Source: Rugalucina vietnamica (Eukaryota > Mollusca > Bivalvia > Lucinida > Lucinidae). Taken from it: a stretch of DNA of 64,000 nucleotides. The notes beneath the pieces are model-generated. The model made no database searches and was not told the DNA's origin. It saw only the letters and a program-made list of their open reading frames with translations. The number at the start of each line of letters is the position of its first letter. The first letter of the stretch is position 1. The position numbers and the translations under genes are program-made. The DNA lies in NCBI GenBank assembly GCA_964017185.1, contig OZ024870.1:60924812-60988811 (forward strand). Reading direction: 5' to 3'. Of this stretch, positions 22,870 through 35,286 are shown in pieces.

Positions 22870-23514
22870 ATATGGGGATTTCTGACTAGGACTGAGCTGT
22901 TAGGCTATCACATGGTATATGGCAGAGGTGCACCATGCCGGGGATTTTTGTAGACATATATTTTCTGAAAGCCAGTACCCGAAGCTACTAAATGCCGCTT
23001 GTTAGCACTCTGATTGCTGGGGCTTTATCGTGCCAGAGCGTGTTACGTACGTTACCGATGTATGATTTTTAAATTCAAGCTGCTAAGGGGATCACCAAGA
23101 TTTATGACAAAAAACAAATATGTGACAAGAACTTTGCATTTAAATATGTAGCAGAGATGTTACCTAACCTAACAGGACCAAATTCAATAACATTTAGATT
23201 TCATGACTACTGGTACAACAGAAGTAACGTAAATAACTCGTGTAATTTGGCATATCGACCGTGTTTCGTTTCTTATAGAATATAGCTTAGACCAAATACC
23301 AAAATACAATTTCTATTATAGTTATCTACAGTCCTTGCCCTTTAAAATGACATATGGAAGAGCTCTCTGTGATCTTCCATCACTCCACAGATGCTGATTG
23401 TCTTCCCCTACCCCCATTTAAATAGTATGTCCATTAATAAACATGTCCCAGCAGAAAGAGAACAAAGACAATTCCTTTCCTGAACAACATCCAAGTTTTC
23501 GAAATAAAACTTCC

Positions 23515-23925
23515 ATAGGTATTAAAAGCACACGAAAAATCAACTACAGACCATGTTTCATGATAATGGTAACATATTTTACATAATGTCATGGTAACGT
23601 ATGTAACAATATTGTATTTTCAATATAAAATAATATACTTATGATTAATTGCAGATTATCATTTTTCTCTCACAGTTATTTCAATTAGGAAATTAAATTT
23701 ATTGTATATCTGTCCTAAAAGGTATTAAAACACACAAAAATCAACTACAGACCATGCTTCATGATTACGGTAACATATTTTACGTAATGGCATGGTAACG
23801 TACGTTACAATTTTGTATTTTATCTATAGAATCAAATACTTATAATTTATAGCAGATTATCATTCTTCTCCCATAAATATTTCAGTAAGTAAATTAAATT
23901 TACTGAATATTTGTTCTAAAAATGA
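23515..23925 (+). repeat. Diverged tandem duplication, ~203 bp x 2
   Basis: GGTATTAAAAGCACACGAAA, AATCAACTACAGACCATGTT and TGGTAACATATTTTACATAA at about 23518 recur at about 23721 with a few percent change. Both copies include GCAGATTATCATT and AAATTAAATTTA. No coding capacity. Confidence 0.75.
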
Positions 23926-24539
23926 AAGAAATGAGAGCCAAAAGGGCAAAAATCGCTCACCTGATAATAATTAAGTCTGAAAAGGATTACATCAGTAACT
24001 GGAATGGAATAACATTTATTTATTGCGGTTCTATTCTGCTAAAATACATTTTTGCGTATTCACACTATTGTATAGTTCTATTATGATCGTAGACTCACGT
24101 CACATATCGGTTATAAAACTGAATGACTCCCCTGTTGCGATTGGTCAAATACATTCACTTCCTTCATAATGTTAATGGTAAAGCTGTGATGTCAGTCTAC
24201 TACGATCGGTATAATATATATTACGTATCAAATGGACCATAAAGTGAAGGCTCTAAAGAACATTATATTAGCTGAGTCAGCAGCTATTTCACTAAAGGTG
24301 GCCATACAACTACCTGAACCTAACTACTTCCGTGTGACTTCAGAAATCGACACCAAAACCTAAAACAAATACATGTAGGACCACAAAAGAAATACAACTT
24401 TGGGACGTTTGTGAAGCAATGTAAAATTGTGTATTCATGTGGATTTGCTCATAAAATGCAGCCATTATTTCACAATAAAACTAAAACTACACCACAGATA
24501 CAGCCTGTATATGCTTTCTAAGTATTAGTGCCTAATTGT

Positions 24540-24625
24540 CAATTTAGTTTTTCCCACCTCGGTTTTGGAGTGTGAATTTCTTTCTGATAGCGCCTTTTCC
24601 TGACCATTGCCTACGTGTACCGTTT
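24540..24625 (+). repeat. 85-bp direct repeat, copy 1 (pair at 28627-28712)
   Basis: AGTTTTTCCCACCTCGGTTT and CTGATAGCGCCTTTTCCTGA then GCCTACGTGTACC match 28627-28712 in the same orientation. Both lie in the 22927-29921 element, one on each side of family A element 3. Confidence 0.7.
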
Positions 24626-25648
24626 TAGGATCACAGGTAACATACCGTAACTGAAACTACTGACTGACTGACCATCTGATTACTGGTTAACCACTCAGGT
24701 CTGAGCCTGTCCAGGAAAAGTGGTTAAGTAAAGCCATTCATACATACATATAAGTCTCAATGGTTTAGTTGGGTGGTTATATTTGAAGCAATTTTTGGAT
24801 GTCATGACGTCTTAATTTTGGGTATGTCCCATAAAATGGAGGCAACGTCCCGACATGACAATAGCTGTTGACTGGGACGCCGAGCATCAATTCAAACAAA
24901 CAAAGAAACTTTGGAGCAAAAGAAAACTGCCATATGAACCTCAGTGGACTGAGCAAAGACATACGAAGGGTCTGGCCCCAGCCCAGCCTATTTAAACAAT
25001 ATTTCCAGACACGCCAGTAATGTGAATTTTCATCCCTTACTTACATATGATCACATATGAACATTTACTTCTTACAGATAGTGAAGATGCTATAGAATGG
25101 CCACACTTACAAATTCACAGTTTTACGTGTAACATGATTTATCTTGGCGCTCAAGGGCAGCTTATGCCGTTGTTCAAATGAGATACGATCAAAGATGTTA
25201 CCGCTAGAGTAACCATAGTACTTTCACCCATTAATTGGAAACCGGAGTTCTGTTCTGATCTGGTTCTTCCTTTAATATGCATTTAAACTGCAGAACTGTA
25301 TCCGTCTAATTAAAATACATGTAGCTTGCGGTATCGCAGACAGTAAATGCGCAAAATGACAAATTTTCATGATAAAGAGGGCAGCTATTAAGTGTTTTCT
25401 GTCCCATAACCACCATTGTTGCTTGCTACTAATTGTTTTAAAGTGATTCTTTCTTGATGTTAGATGGAGTAGATATAATATATTTCCTTTGTTGCCGTTT
25501 TTGTTTTTGACCATAATTGTAACCAGAGGACCAATGGTCCTGTAAACGCTCACCTGAAACCCCGAGATATATACCAATAAACTTGTTTGACTAGAATGGT
25601 AATGTACATGTATATAACCCCAGGGCCAGGTCAGAGCAACCCCTGGAG

Positions 25649-26848
25649 CAGTGCTCCAGATAGCGTCCGTACAGCCGTAATTTACGGACTTCATTCTACC
25701 AAATACGGTAGAAATTGAATTTTTGTCAGTACCAAATACGGGAACGAAATGACCGTTACTGTTCGGTAATAGTTTGTTGGCAGTACCCTAAAACGGATTT
25801 TGTACCAATAGTCGTTTTGACTGGTTTAACAAACTTTACTTTTATTCGCTGTTTTCGTGGACGCGTGGGGTAAATATTCGTAAACCAGTCTAGAATCGAA
25901 ACTGAAAGTAGAACAAACGGCGCAATGGCGAAACAGCTTTCCAGCCTGAAAGTTTGCAAGACAGAAATTAGTGAAAATGAGCCTAGACAGGTGGTGGCTT
26001 CGCTCATCAACAGTATCATTGATACTGTCATTCAGCTTGCGGTTAAAAAACAGAAAAGGCACACTGGTTGCGGGACTGGTTGGTACCGATCAATCTGAGT
26101 TTAAATAGAATGTTTTCCCCATTTTGCTAAATTCAAACACCTGAGAAATTGATTGACTCAGTATCTGAAGAAAAGAAAAGAAAGAGGCTATGAGTTGTTT
26201 ACTGGTGACACGCCAAATACACAAAACTCCACCCATTTTAAAGCTGACACATAACTTTGAAGCCAGAGTATGTAACCTATATCTATGGTCACTAAAGGGA
26301 AAGGTTGTGCATTGGACGCTGACACTAAGTCAAGACTTGCAAGTCTTTATGAGCCAATGTACTCCCCCCATCTTCCCTTTTACTTCTGCCTTGCCCATAT
26401 CTTTCAATAAGCCTGGGTTATTTGGGAGGGGTGAAAAATCAAATGCAAAATACAGGGGAACCTATGCCCAAATTTTTCACAGGGTTGGACTCTTTGTTTT
26501 TTTATTTTTATTATTTTGTTTTTAATTATAAGGGGGCGAGAAGAAAATGCAAATTTCAGGGGAACCTATGCCCAATTTTTTTTTTCAGAAATATAAGAGT
26601 TGACCAATAATGCTGTCACAAGGAATGTACTATGTAAACGTAACAAAGACATGCACATTAACTTTATTCTCAAATCTCAATTTACATTATTTAAATATTT
26701 ATACATGTGTAAATAGCATACTCAAACGGTCAGTGTCCATGAAGCAGATTAGTCTTGGAGCAGATACTGAAGCCAAAATCTTGATACTGACAGGCTCAAA
26801 TTTCGACCAGTACTGTACTGGCTGAGCTAAAAATTATCTGGAGCACTG
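25649..26848. mobile_element. hAT-like element, 1200 bp
   Basis: 8-bp target duplication CCCTGGAG at 25641-25648 and 26849-26856. Terminal inverted repeats CAGTGCTCCAGATA / TATCTGGAGCACTG. CAG-start termini and an 8-bp duplication are the hAT hallmarks. It carries a short possible exon at 25925-26101 but no full transposase, so it is non-autonomous or an internally deleted copy. Confidence 0.88.
25925..26101 (+). CDS. Possible 58-codon exon inside the hAT element
   Basis: Plus-strand frame starting MAKQLSSLKVCKTEISENEP and continuing RQVVASLINSIIDTVIQLAV then KKQKRHTGCGTGW before a stop. It has a plausible amphipathic helical character, an A at -3 upstream of the ATG, and lies where a first exon would be in a hAT element. 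No homology is recognised; it could be an N-terminal exon of a lost transposase or a chance frame. Confidence 0.3.
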
Positions 26849-28849
26849 CCCTGGAGTCAATTTCTTTTTGAAAACATAAAACCTCAGTCCATTTGCCAAT
26901 TTACTGCAAATTTTGCCCTTCAAATGACATTTAAACAATTTTCCCCATTAAAATGCATGCGCGACCTATGTTGACCTTGCCGTAAAATAGGTCAAGGTCA
27001 TCCAAGGGTCATGATTTATATAAATTTTGTAGAGCTCCATTGCATGATGCTTCATGCCAAGTTTCAAAATCATAGGCCTTCTGGTTCTGGAGAAAAAGAT
27101 TTTTAAAGGTTTTTGCTATTTATAGCCATGGCAGCCATCTTGGTCATGTGACCTTGACCATTTATACATGCTTTCATTCCCACTTCCTAACAATGCTCCT
27201 CATAAAGTTTGGCTTTGATTGGCCAAGCAGTTTCTGAAAAGAAGATCTTTGAATATCACTGTAATATGTCATGTATATTGCCCCGGGGGTGGGGGCAGAC
27301 AGACCCCTGGGGTCCAAATTTTTTCAGAATCATCAATCTTATGTCCATTTGCCCATTTCCTGCAAGTTTTTCCCTACAAATGACATTTTAACAGTTTTCC
27401 CCATTCAAATGCATGAGCGACCTATGTTGACCTTGTCGTAAAATAGGTCAAGGTCATCCCAGGGTCATGATTTATATGAACTTTGTAGAGCTCCAGTCAC
27501 TGATGCTTCACACCAAGTTTCAAAATCATTGGCCTTCTGGTTCTGGAGAAGAAGATTTTTAAAGGTTTTTTCTATTTATAGCTATGGCGGCCATCTTGGT
27601 CATGTGACCTTGACCATTTATATAAACTTTCTTTCCCTCTTCCCAAGGATGCTTCATATGAAGTTTGGCTTTGATTGGCCAAGCGGTTTCAGGGGAGAAG
27701 ATGTTTTATTATTATGGAAATATACATGTATATATCCCCGGGGCAGGGGCAGACAACCCCCCAGGGGCTAAAATTTTCCATTAACATTAATCTTCTGTCC
27801 ATTTGCCTATTCCCAGTAAGTTTTACCCATTAAATAGCATTTTACCATTTTTTCCCATTCAAATGCATTGGCGACCTAAGTTGACCTTGCCGTAAAATAG
27901 GTCAAGGTCATCCTAGGGTCATGATTTATATAAACTATGATGGGGCCAAGTCCCCGATGCAACATACCAAGTTTTGTGGAAATCGGCCCACTGGTTCTGG
28001 AGAAGAAGATTTTTAAAGGTTTTTGCTATTTATAGCCATGGCCGCCATCTTGGTCATGTGACCTGGACCATTTATATAAACTTTTGTTCCCCCTCCCTAA
28101 GGATGCTCCACATGAAGTTTGGCTTTGATTGGCCAAGCGGTTTCAGAGGAGAAGATCTTTGAAATTGTGAACGACGGACGACGGACGGATGGACGGACGA
28201 CGGAGCATTGGTATACTATAAGCTCACCTGTGAGCCTTCGGCTCAGGTGAGCTAAAAATTCACGGTAAAGAAAGTTTCGAATTAGCTATAGCACACTCAC
28301 TCAAAAACCTTGATGACACCAATCTTGACGTCAATAGACATATCTGCAAGGCTAATGTAGCTTCAACAAGTTTAGCCCTATAGTGCCTTGTTACACACCA
28401 GCTGTAAGGCTATGTCACATAATCATGGCTAAAATTAATCAATCCATCTTCACATTTCGCTTGCACAAATATGACGAAGATTGATTGTTCTCTTGTAATA
28501 TCTAGTGAATTGATTGATTGAAAGACTGATTTTTAGTAAAGTTAAGGTAACTGAGTGGCCACCTATTGGGAAAATAGCTGCTCATTCGGCTTACGAAATG
28601 TTTTCATGGTATAAGTACCTGATTGTTAGTTTGTTTTTTTCCCACCTCGGTTTTCGGAGTGGGAATCTTTTTCTGATTGCGCCTTTTCCTGATCTTTGCC
28701 TACTTGTACCTTTTTAGAATTATATAATGTTGACCAAAAACACTGAAACCGTTTTAGAGCCAAAGTTCTGAAATCTAAGATGTGTTTTATATTTTTCAGA
28801 TTCATAAGCGTTTAGAAATCTCAGCCCTTTTTTTATGAGTGGAAATGAC

Positions 28850-29560
28850 TTTACGGCACTTACCGTTATCTACGCTACCATATAACAAGACACTAGGCCA
28901 CATGCATTAAGGTGCCGCTGTGTTAGTATTAGGCTTGTAACCATTAAAACAATGGCGAATTTAAACTGAAAATGCGTCATTGAATTGAGTTTTACCCCCA
29001 ATGACCCTTCAAGAAAGTATATTATGTATTTTCAAATATGTATATGTCAAATACATGTATGTAGTCAAGCAAGAACGATACAAGTTTCACTCAACGGGAT
29101 ACATTTGCAAACAAAGTCCAAACATTGTTGGTTAAATAATTTGGACAGCAGACTTACTTGCAAACACTTAATTCATTAGTTCAAAGCAAATCCTCACAAC
29201 CTATTTCACCTCAGCCCTCTGTATGCTAAGAATGTTCTTACGGTATCTTGCCATTATCTACATTACCAATGACAAACCACTCGGTAACAATCAATAGATG
29301 TCATTGGTTTATGATAAGTTTACCATTTAGACAATGTCAAGTTTAAACTAGAATGTATCGCTGAATTGTACTATTCCCCAGTGTCCCTTTGAGAATGACT
29401 AAGTATGATTAAGTTTTACACGTAAATATGTGTGTACTGGCAAGTGGGGACGACACAAGTTTCAATATATGACATGCAGCTGCAAACAAAGTACAAACTC
29501 TTGAGTGAACTAATATGGATAACAGACTTTATTCAAAATTATTTCCATACAATCAGTTTG
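28850..29560 (+). repeat. Diverged tandem duplication, ~380-bp units
   Basis: Paired landmarks: TTACCGTTATCTACGCTACC (28861) against TTGCCATTATCTACATTACC (29246), and ACGATACAAGTTTCACTCAA against GACGACACAAGTTTCAATAT. The 188-codon frame at 29432-29998 crosses the second unit and the element terminus. Confidence 0.55.
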
Positions 29561-29969
29561 TTTATTTGCGTTAGAAATTCGATGTACTGTTTGTTCATGT
29601 GGAACGTCTACTGCATATTTTGTTACATACGTTACCATACGTGGTACAATTATGTTCATAGAAAAGCATCTGTTTTAGCATATTTTTCCTATTTGCTAAT
29701 TTTCGTGTTTGTTTTAACACAAAACTTCATAAAAAATATACCAAATGTTTATTTTATGGCGATTCTCATGAAATTGGCAACATGTCACGTACGTAACACA
29801 TTCGAAAAGCCGCTACGTCCAAACGCCCCAACGGTCAGAGTGCTAACAAGTGTCATTTTGAAGGGAATTGGATGGGCTTTCAGAAAATTATACCCTACAA
29901 AAATCCCCGGCATGGTGCACCAGGGTCTATTGGCTCCTCAACGTCTATGTGTAATCATAGATGAGTTAA

Positions 29970-30137
29970 GAGGCTGGAAATGTAAGACTCAGAGCTGAGA
30001 CGAAAAGGAACTGTACTATCTACACTGACAAAACAAAAGATGCTGATCAGCTGTACATTTAGTATGATTTACAGTACAGTTGAGGAGTCTTCCTTTTTGA
30101 ATATGCAAAAAGTATGTTTCCACACGATATAGCTCAT
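29970..30137 (+). repeat. Degenerate M-family element
   Basis: Traces: GGCTGGAAATGTAAGACT, GGAACTGTACTATCTACACT, AACAAAAGATGCTGATCAGC and a closing TAGCTCA. Confidence 0.5.
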
Positions 30138-30441
30138 ATATTTCCAACATTATGAACTTTATTTTAGACAACTGCTAGAAATTAGATATTTTAAAAGACC
30201 CTGAAGTAATTTTGTGAGTTGTTATTCAGTCAGATTTGTCTGGCCAAAGAACACATACATGTAGGGAGAAATGGTGAGAAAATAACTGAATTTCAACAGC
30301 TTCAGGCTTAGCATTGCCTAATCAGGAAGTAAAGGATGATACTATAAATTGATAGTAAAAGTGCTAATCAGCAATCCTCAATGAATGTGAAAAGGAATGA
30401 TCTTCATTCACTAGCACCCATTTCCCTGAGGATGACAGACA

Positions 30442-30815
30442 CACTGGGTGCTTCCTTAGTCCCGATATAAAAAGGTTTTGTTTGACTTTTTGGTACCGGA
30501 TTTTTTTCTACTACGTTAACAGAGTAAATCTCGACAAAACAGAGTTGCCAATAACATCAATTTGATAATCTGTATCCCTTCTTAACTGATCAAATAAAAA
30601 TTTACTGTAAAATTGCATTTAAAGCACTATTTTATGACTTGAAATTTTTTCAATGACGTCATAAATGAGAATCAAATCAAATCGTTGACCAAATTCTAGG
30701 AATTATTGTAGAAAAAAAATCTGATACCAGAATCAAACAAAGCCAAATCCTATCGGGACCTATAGTAAAAGTCAAACAAAACCTTTTTGTATCGGGACGA
30801 AGGAAGCACCCAGTG
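30442..30815. mobile_element. 374-bp MITE with ~45-bp TIRs
   Basis: CACTGGGTGCTTCCTTAGTC then CCGATATAAAAAGGTTTTGT and TTGAC at the left. The exact-to-near inverse sits at the right, ending AAGGAAGCACCCAGTG. Flanks AGACA / AGACT suggest a 4-5-bp target duplication. Non-coding. Confidence 0.78.
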
Positions 30816-30932
30816 AGACTAAATGAAAATAAAATGATCTTTCTCTTTCCTCTCATTGTTTTGTTGCACAGATTGAAATGTACTAAATGGTATTTCCTGC
30901 TTTATGTTTGTCTAATCGATGTCATCGATTAA

Positions 30933-31169
30933 TGAGCCGCATCGTGACAAAACCGGATTTTTGCCTATGCGAAAACAAAGGCGCAGATCAGCTTCGCGGT
31001 AACCGCGAAGCTGATCAGCGCCTTTGTTTTCGCTACTCGGATAGTACAATTCCTCTTCTACTTAAATCCGAAATTTCAAGCTTCTAGCTCTTTTCTGAGC
31101 TTGTACAGGCCGGTTTGTGTCGGACCTGGTCGGAAACCCCGAAGACCGGTTTTCTCGCGTCGCGGCTCT
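30933..31169 (-). repeat. M-family element M18
   Basis: TGAGCCGCATCGTGACAAAA start, TTCTCGCGTCGCGGCTCT end, AA on both sides; AAAACCGG subfamily. Hairpin perfect; nearly identical to M13 and to M20 reversed. Confidence 0.88.
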
Positions 31170-32325
31170 AATGATATTGATCATAGAATCTGTGTTAGTG
31201 ATCAAACTCAATAAGAGTAGACATTCCAATAACTATCGGGGTTCCTCTTAGTTCTGCTTTATAGCTCTCTCATTATTCTAGTGAAAACTCCTAGGAGCTT
31301 CTCAAATCCATATTTCTGAAGGCTTATAATGACATTTTCAGCAATAAACAAATCATATTTTCTCTGATGCTTCTAGACATCCAAAATATTGCTTTAATAC
31401 CAACATTTCTCTACTCTGGTCCTGTAAATTGGTCCAATAAACGCTCACCTGAGATCAGAGATATATTTCAATAAACTTATTTGATTATGAAGGTCATATA
31501 CATGTATATAGCCCTAGGACAGAGTCAGAATACCCCCTGGGGTTAATTTCTTTTTCAAATTCATAAATATTCTGTCCACTTGCTCATTTCCTGGAAGTTT
31601 TTCCCTCCAGTCTCATTTTAACAGTTTTCTGCATATGTGACCTATGTTGACCTTGCCGTAAAATCTGTCAAGGTCATCATAGCATCAGGATTTATACACA
31701 CATTGTAGTACATATCAATTTTCGTTGCAATAGGTTCAGCAGTTCCTGCGAAGAAGATTTTTGAAGGATTTTTACCATATATGGGCATGGCGGCCATCTA
31801 GGTCATGTGACCTGGTTTATTTATCATCACATTAATCACATTGGTTCCCCCTCATCCAGATGTTCCCTTTAAAATTTGACTTTGAATGGGCAAGCGGTTT
31901 TAGAGAAGATCTTTGAATATTATGGTCATATACATGTATAATGCCAGACAGACAGACAGACAATTTTATTAAGACTTGAACTATACAGTTCCTCATCCAC
32001 AATACATATTACAATATTTGTCATGTAGTCAAAGTGTACAATATACAATATAACATCAATAGAATGTCAATATCCATACGGAGGATGGCTACAAATTCTG
32101 CAGCCGTAACTTTCGCAATTCAAAAGCATGGTATACATAGCGAGATAATCTATCAATTGTCTTTGCATTATCAGAGTTCAACAAGTCTATGAATTTAGCG
32201 ACTGAAGGATTCCGCCAATAATATGCACTTATGAACTTCGCTCTAAGGTCAGTATATATGTTACATATGAAGACGAAATGATATTCGTCCTCTATATCAC
32301 CATTAGAACAAAGATGGCTGATTCC

Positions 32326-32922
32326 TGTCTAAACGGTTTCTGCCGTACCTGCCCGTCTCTTGGCAATGGTTTATCGGGAATATAATCGAGACTATCAATA
32401 GATTGTATACTTCTATCTTGTTCGATATAATCCAATTTGTTCGCGACACGACCATTGAAATCCCCTATAATCATCACCACTCCAAGCTTCTCAAAGTCGT
32501 TAATATCGTTTTGCAAAGTTTGAAACAAATCGCATTGAACAATATTAAATATTGGGGACTCTTCTCCCCACATATATACTCCACAGAGATAGACATCCTC
32601 AGGTAGAGAGAAGAAAGTTTTATCCAATTTTACCCAAATTATCGTATTGTAATTATTCCTCACAATCGAAATACCATCTTTTAACCCGGTTTTGTAATAT
32701 AACACTATACCACCACTATTACGTTTTGCATTCCGATGCCTGAATTTTCGATAGAAATTGTGCTTTACATATCCGCTAAACTCTATATCACTGTTTTTAC
32801 TTGTCCATGATTCGAGTAGAAAAATAATATCGTTATCCCTCAACACATTTGCAAAATTTTCGTTTTCACGTTTTTCTGACGTAAGACCGTTACAATTCCA
32901 CGTTAGTATCGAAATACCACCC
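32326..32922 (-). pseudogene. LINE ORF2 endonuclease fragment
   Basis: Minus-strand frame opening ISILTWNCNGL, then DNDIIFLLESWTS (catalytic Glu motif), SGGIVLYYK, and VMIIGDFNGRVANK (the GDFN catalytic motif) near 32470-32440. These are hallmarks of the APE-type endonuclease of CR1/L2/Jockey LINEs. After DKPLPRDGQVRQKP the frame runs into unrelated sequence at the deletion junction near 32325. Confidence 0.8.
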
Positions 32923-32933
32923 TCCTGTACTTC

Positions 32934-33643
32934 CTAAGCGGGTACTTTCCCATACGCTCCATCAGTATAAACTTCTCCGTCAACTATCAGTTTATTATAT
33001 TTAATATATGCGTCCTTGCCATCGTCCTTTGCTTTTTTCAAGATAGGGACTAGTTTTTTTCTATATGCGACTACGTTAGCTGGATACTGATCGTGCATAA
33101 ATTTAGCAGTACCTTCCAATTTCTCCTTTAGCGATTTGACGAATGTTTTATCCTTAGTGCTAGCAAACACAGCCAATATTTTTCTGTGCTGATTTACCAA
33201 CCGTTGGCCGATCCTATGCGCCCGTTCTAATTTAATATCAACGAGCCGCTCAGGTGGGACCTCCAAATCGTTTGCCAGGAAATTCCAGGCGAAGTATTTG
33301 GGCCCGCACCCATACCCATGGAATTATAAGCCATCTGTCCAGGCAACATTTGTTGACTGTTTTGCTGATATAGCTGGGTACCAACCGGACCAACAGGGGA
33401 ACCAAATACGTTATTGTTCATATTGTCTGTATACACCGGTACCGCAGACGAACACAATGGTTGTATAGAATTCAATAATGGCTCACCTGTCCCTTTAGGC
33501 GATGGAGTTTGTAATCCGGTTTTCGCCTCTTTATTAGATTTTGAAGTCTTGGCCGAGTCCCCTTGACTGCTATTTTTACGCTTTTTTCTCGCTTTCTTCT
33601 GTTTCCTTTCCATTAAAACAAAAGTCCCATATTCTACGAACAC
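32934..33643 (-). pseudogene. LINE ORF1 (nucleic-acid-binding protein), frame-broken
   Basis: N-terminal part 33643-33227: basic start (ERKQKKARKKRKNSSQGDSA) and a Gln/Asn/Pro-rich region. The C-terminal part, 33266-32934 and slightly before, lies in another frame: LERAHRIGQRLVNQHRKILA and KFMHDQYPANVVAYRKKLVP, the typical C-terminal domain of L1-type ORF1 proteins. The frame change near 33290 plus the apparent absence of the central RNA-recognition part suggest a second small internal deletion. Stop at 32934; the endonuclease frame starts about 10 bases later. Confidence 0.75.
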
Positions 33644-34280
33644 TAATGTCCATACGTAGCAAAATTCACAAAATTACATCCAAGAATTTCGTAATTATAT
33701 CGATAATTTTGTCCCTCGATTTTCATTGCACATCTATACACTCTGACCACATAACGGTCGCCTCGGGGCAGGGGCAGACCCACCCCTTGGGTCCGAATTC
33801 TTTTCAAAATCTTAAATCTCCAGTTAATTTACCCATTTCCTGCAAGTTTTGCCCTTCAAATCCCAGTTTAACAATTTTCCCCTTTCAAATGCATGGGCGA
33901 CCTATATTGACCTTGCCATAAAATAGGTCAAGGTCATCGCAGGGTCATGAATTAAATAAACTTTGTAGAGCTCCATTGTCTGATGCTTAAGGCCAAGTTT
34001 CAGAATCATAGGCCTTCTGGTTCTGGAGAAGGTCTCTGCTACTTATAGCCATGGTGGCCATCTTGGTCATGTGACCTGGACCATTTATATAAACTTTTGT
34101 TCCCCCTTCATAAGGATGCTCAACATGAAGTTTGGCTTTGATTGGCCAAAGGGTTTCAGAGGAGAATATCTGTGAAATTGTTGACGGACATGACCACGTA
34201 TGACGATCGACAGAGGCAGCAGCATGGCCATCCTATAAGCTCACCTTCTGAACCTTCGGCTCTGACAGCTCAGGTGAGCT

Positions 34281-34734
34281 AAAAAACCTTGTATCATAAG
34301 AGCACTGACAAGAAATGATTTGTCCTATTTCTGCTGACACCTCAAGCTCTCAAGAGTGCCAACTTAACATAACTTCAGCTCTAAAAGGTTAATGGGAAGT
34401 CTTGACATACAGGCATCAAGATAGGGAAAATTACTTTTCCAATTATTGCAGGATTATCCAATTTTGATTGGGACAAAACATGGTCAAACAGACAAATGCT
34501 CAGCTAAACACTGGAGTATTCTAACTGAATAGGACGGAAACATTTTTCACCTGTAAACACATTTTCTTTTATCGTGTTTGTGAAGCCCACTGCGTCACCA
34601 GAGCCAAAAAGTCCATTTTGAATAGATATTTTGATGACAACTCTTACATTTACATTTTTTCTCTCTTTGCAGTTTGCAAGTGTCTTGCATTCATTTTTTC
34701 AAACCATTTACCATATACATGTTTCAGATAAAAG
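34281..34734. other. Intronic sequence, nothing recognised
   Basis: No coding or repeat signal identified. Confidence 0.55.
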
Positions 34735-34862
34735 CCACTCAGTACAATTACTCTACTTTCTAAGTCCAAAATTTCAAGCTTCTAGCCATCTGAGATGGTA
34801 CAGACCAGTTTGTGTTGGACCTGTTCAAAAACCGCATTGCTGGTTTTCACACTAGACGGCTC
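34735..34862 (-). repeat. M-family half element
   Basis: CAGTACAATTACTCTACTTT, AAATTTCAAGCTTCTAGCC, GTTTGTGTTGGACCTG and end TTCACACTAGACGGCTCG; the hairpin half is absent. Confidence 0.65.
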
Positions 34863-35019
34863 GTTTGGTCTTGCTCAGGGCATGTGATCAAGTTCTTGTA
34901 GGTAGATGTCATTTAATGATGGATGCAATTTAATTAACAGTTGATTGGTAATATATCTTATACGTAAGAAACTACTTTACACATCCGATAAGTATAAATA
35001 AATCTGCAGCAAATACCGG

Positions 35020-35205
35020 AAACAACCCCACTTGGTATTGGAACCTACTCAAGAGATCTGGGATTCGATCTCCACTGGCAATGGTTTGTATCCTTCAGTA
35101 AAACATCTTACATCCCCATTATAAAAATAAGTTCTGATAAATACCAATATCAATGTGACTGAAAATTGTTGCATGGGATGTTAAACCGCAGAACAAACAG
35201 AAGAG
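35020..35205 (+). mobile_element. SINE-like fragment
   Basis: B box-like TGGGATTCGATCTCCACTGG, then the common tail GAAAATTGTTGCATGGGATG TTAAACC. Confidence 0.5.
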
Positions 35206-35286
35206 AAGTTCCGTTCCACTGACCCAACTCACAAAATCTTTGGACATTAACTCATTTAAGCCTGGCGTCCTTTTTATGGGACATAG

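Larger units (their letters stand above)
25522..28253 (+). mobile_element. Family A element 3, split by a hAT element
   Basis: 5' end ACCAGAGGACCAATGGTCC at 25522, ~455-bp units with AGGTCAAGGTCATC landmarks at about 26990, 27445 and 27899, an ACGG-type microsatellite (28170-28202) and the 3' end GAGCCTTCGGCTCAGGTGAGCT. A 1200-bp hAT-like element interrupts its first unit at 25649-26848. Confidence 0.8.
22927..29921. mobile_element. Probable 7-kb TIR element with nested insertions
   Basis: GGTGCACCATGCCGGGGATT then TTTGTAG and TTTTCTGAAAGCC at 22927 recurs inverted at 29921. Homology extends through CTTGTTAGCACTCTGA and GTGTTACGTACGT for about 150 bp on each side. Without family A element 3 and its hAT passenger, about 4.3 kb remain. 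No transposase was recognised; a target duplication is not evident. The interior has several internal duplications (about 23515-23925, 28850-29560) and an 85-bp direct repeat shared by about 24540 and 28629. Confidence 0.6.
31951..33757 (-). mobile_element. Internally deleted CR1/L2-like LINE inside element A4
   Basis: On the minus strand this holds a 5' end near 33757, ORF1 (33643 to 32934), and the start of ORF2 endonuclease (about 32922-32330). A direct jump follows to the extreme C-terminus of ORF2 (about 32325-32087, CSNGDIEDEYHF...YVYHAFELRKLRLQNL then stop), the 3'UTR, and a tail AATAAAATTGTCTGTCTGTC. All of the reverse transcriptase is missing. Both true ends are present, so this is an internal deletion rather than the usual 5' truncation. 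It splits family A element A4. Confidence 0.8.
31415..34280 (+). mobile_element. Family A element 4, split by a LINE
   Basis: A degraded 5' end (TCTGGTCCTGTAAATTGGTCC, CGCTCACCTGAGATC) followed by A-type tandem units. The deleted LINE (31951-33757) intervenes at the TTGCCCCGGGGC stretch, then units resume to the 3' end GACAGCTCAGGTGAGCT at 34280. Older than A1-A3 by its divergence. Confidence 0.72.

Noticed and set aside
29432-29998. 188-codon plus-strand ORF with hydrophobic runs
   Set aside because: It crosses a diverged tandem duplication and the terminal inverted repeat at 29921, has AT-driven composition and no recognisable domain.
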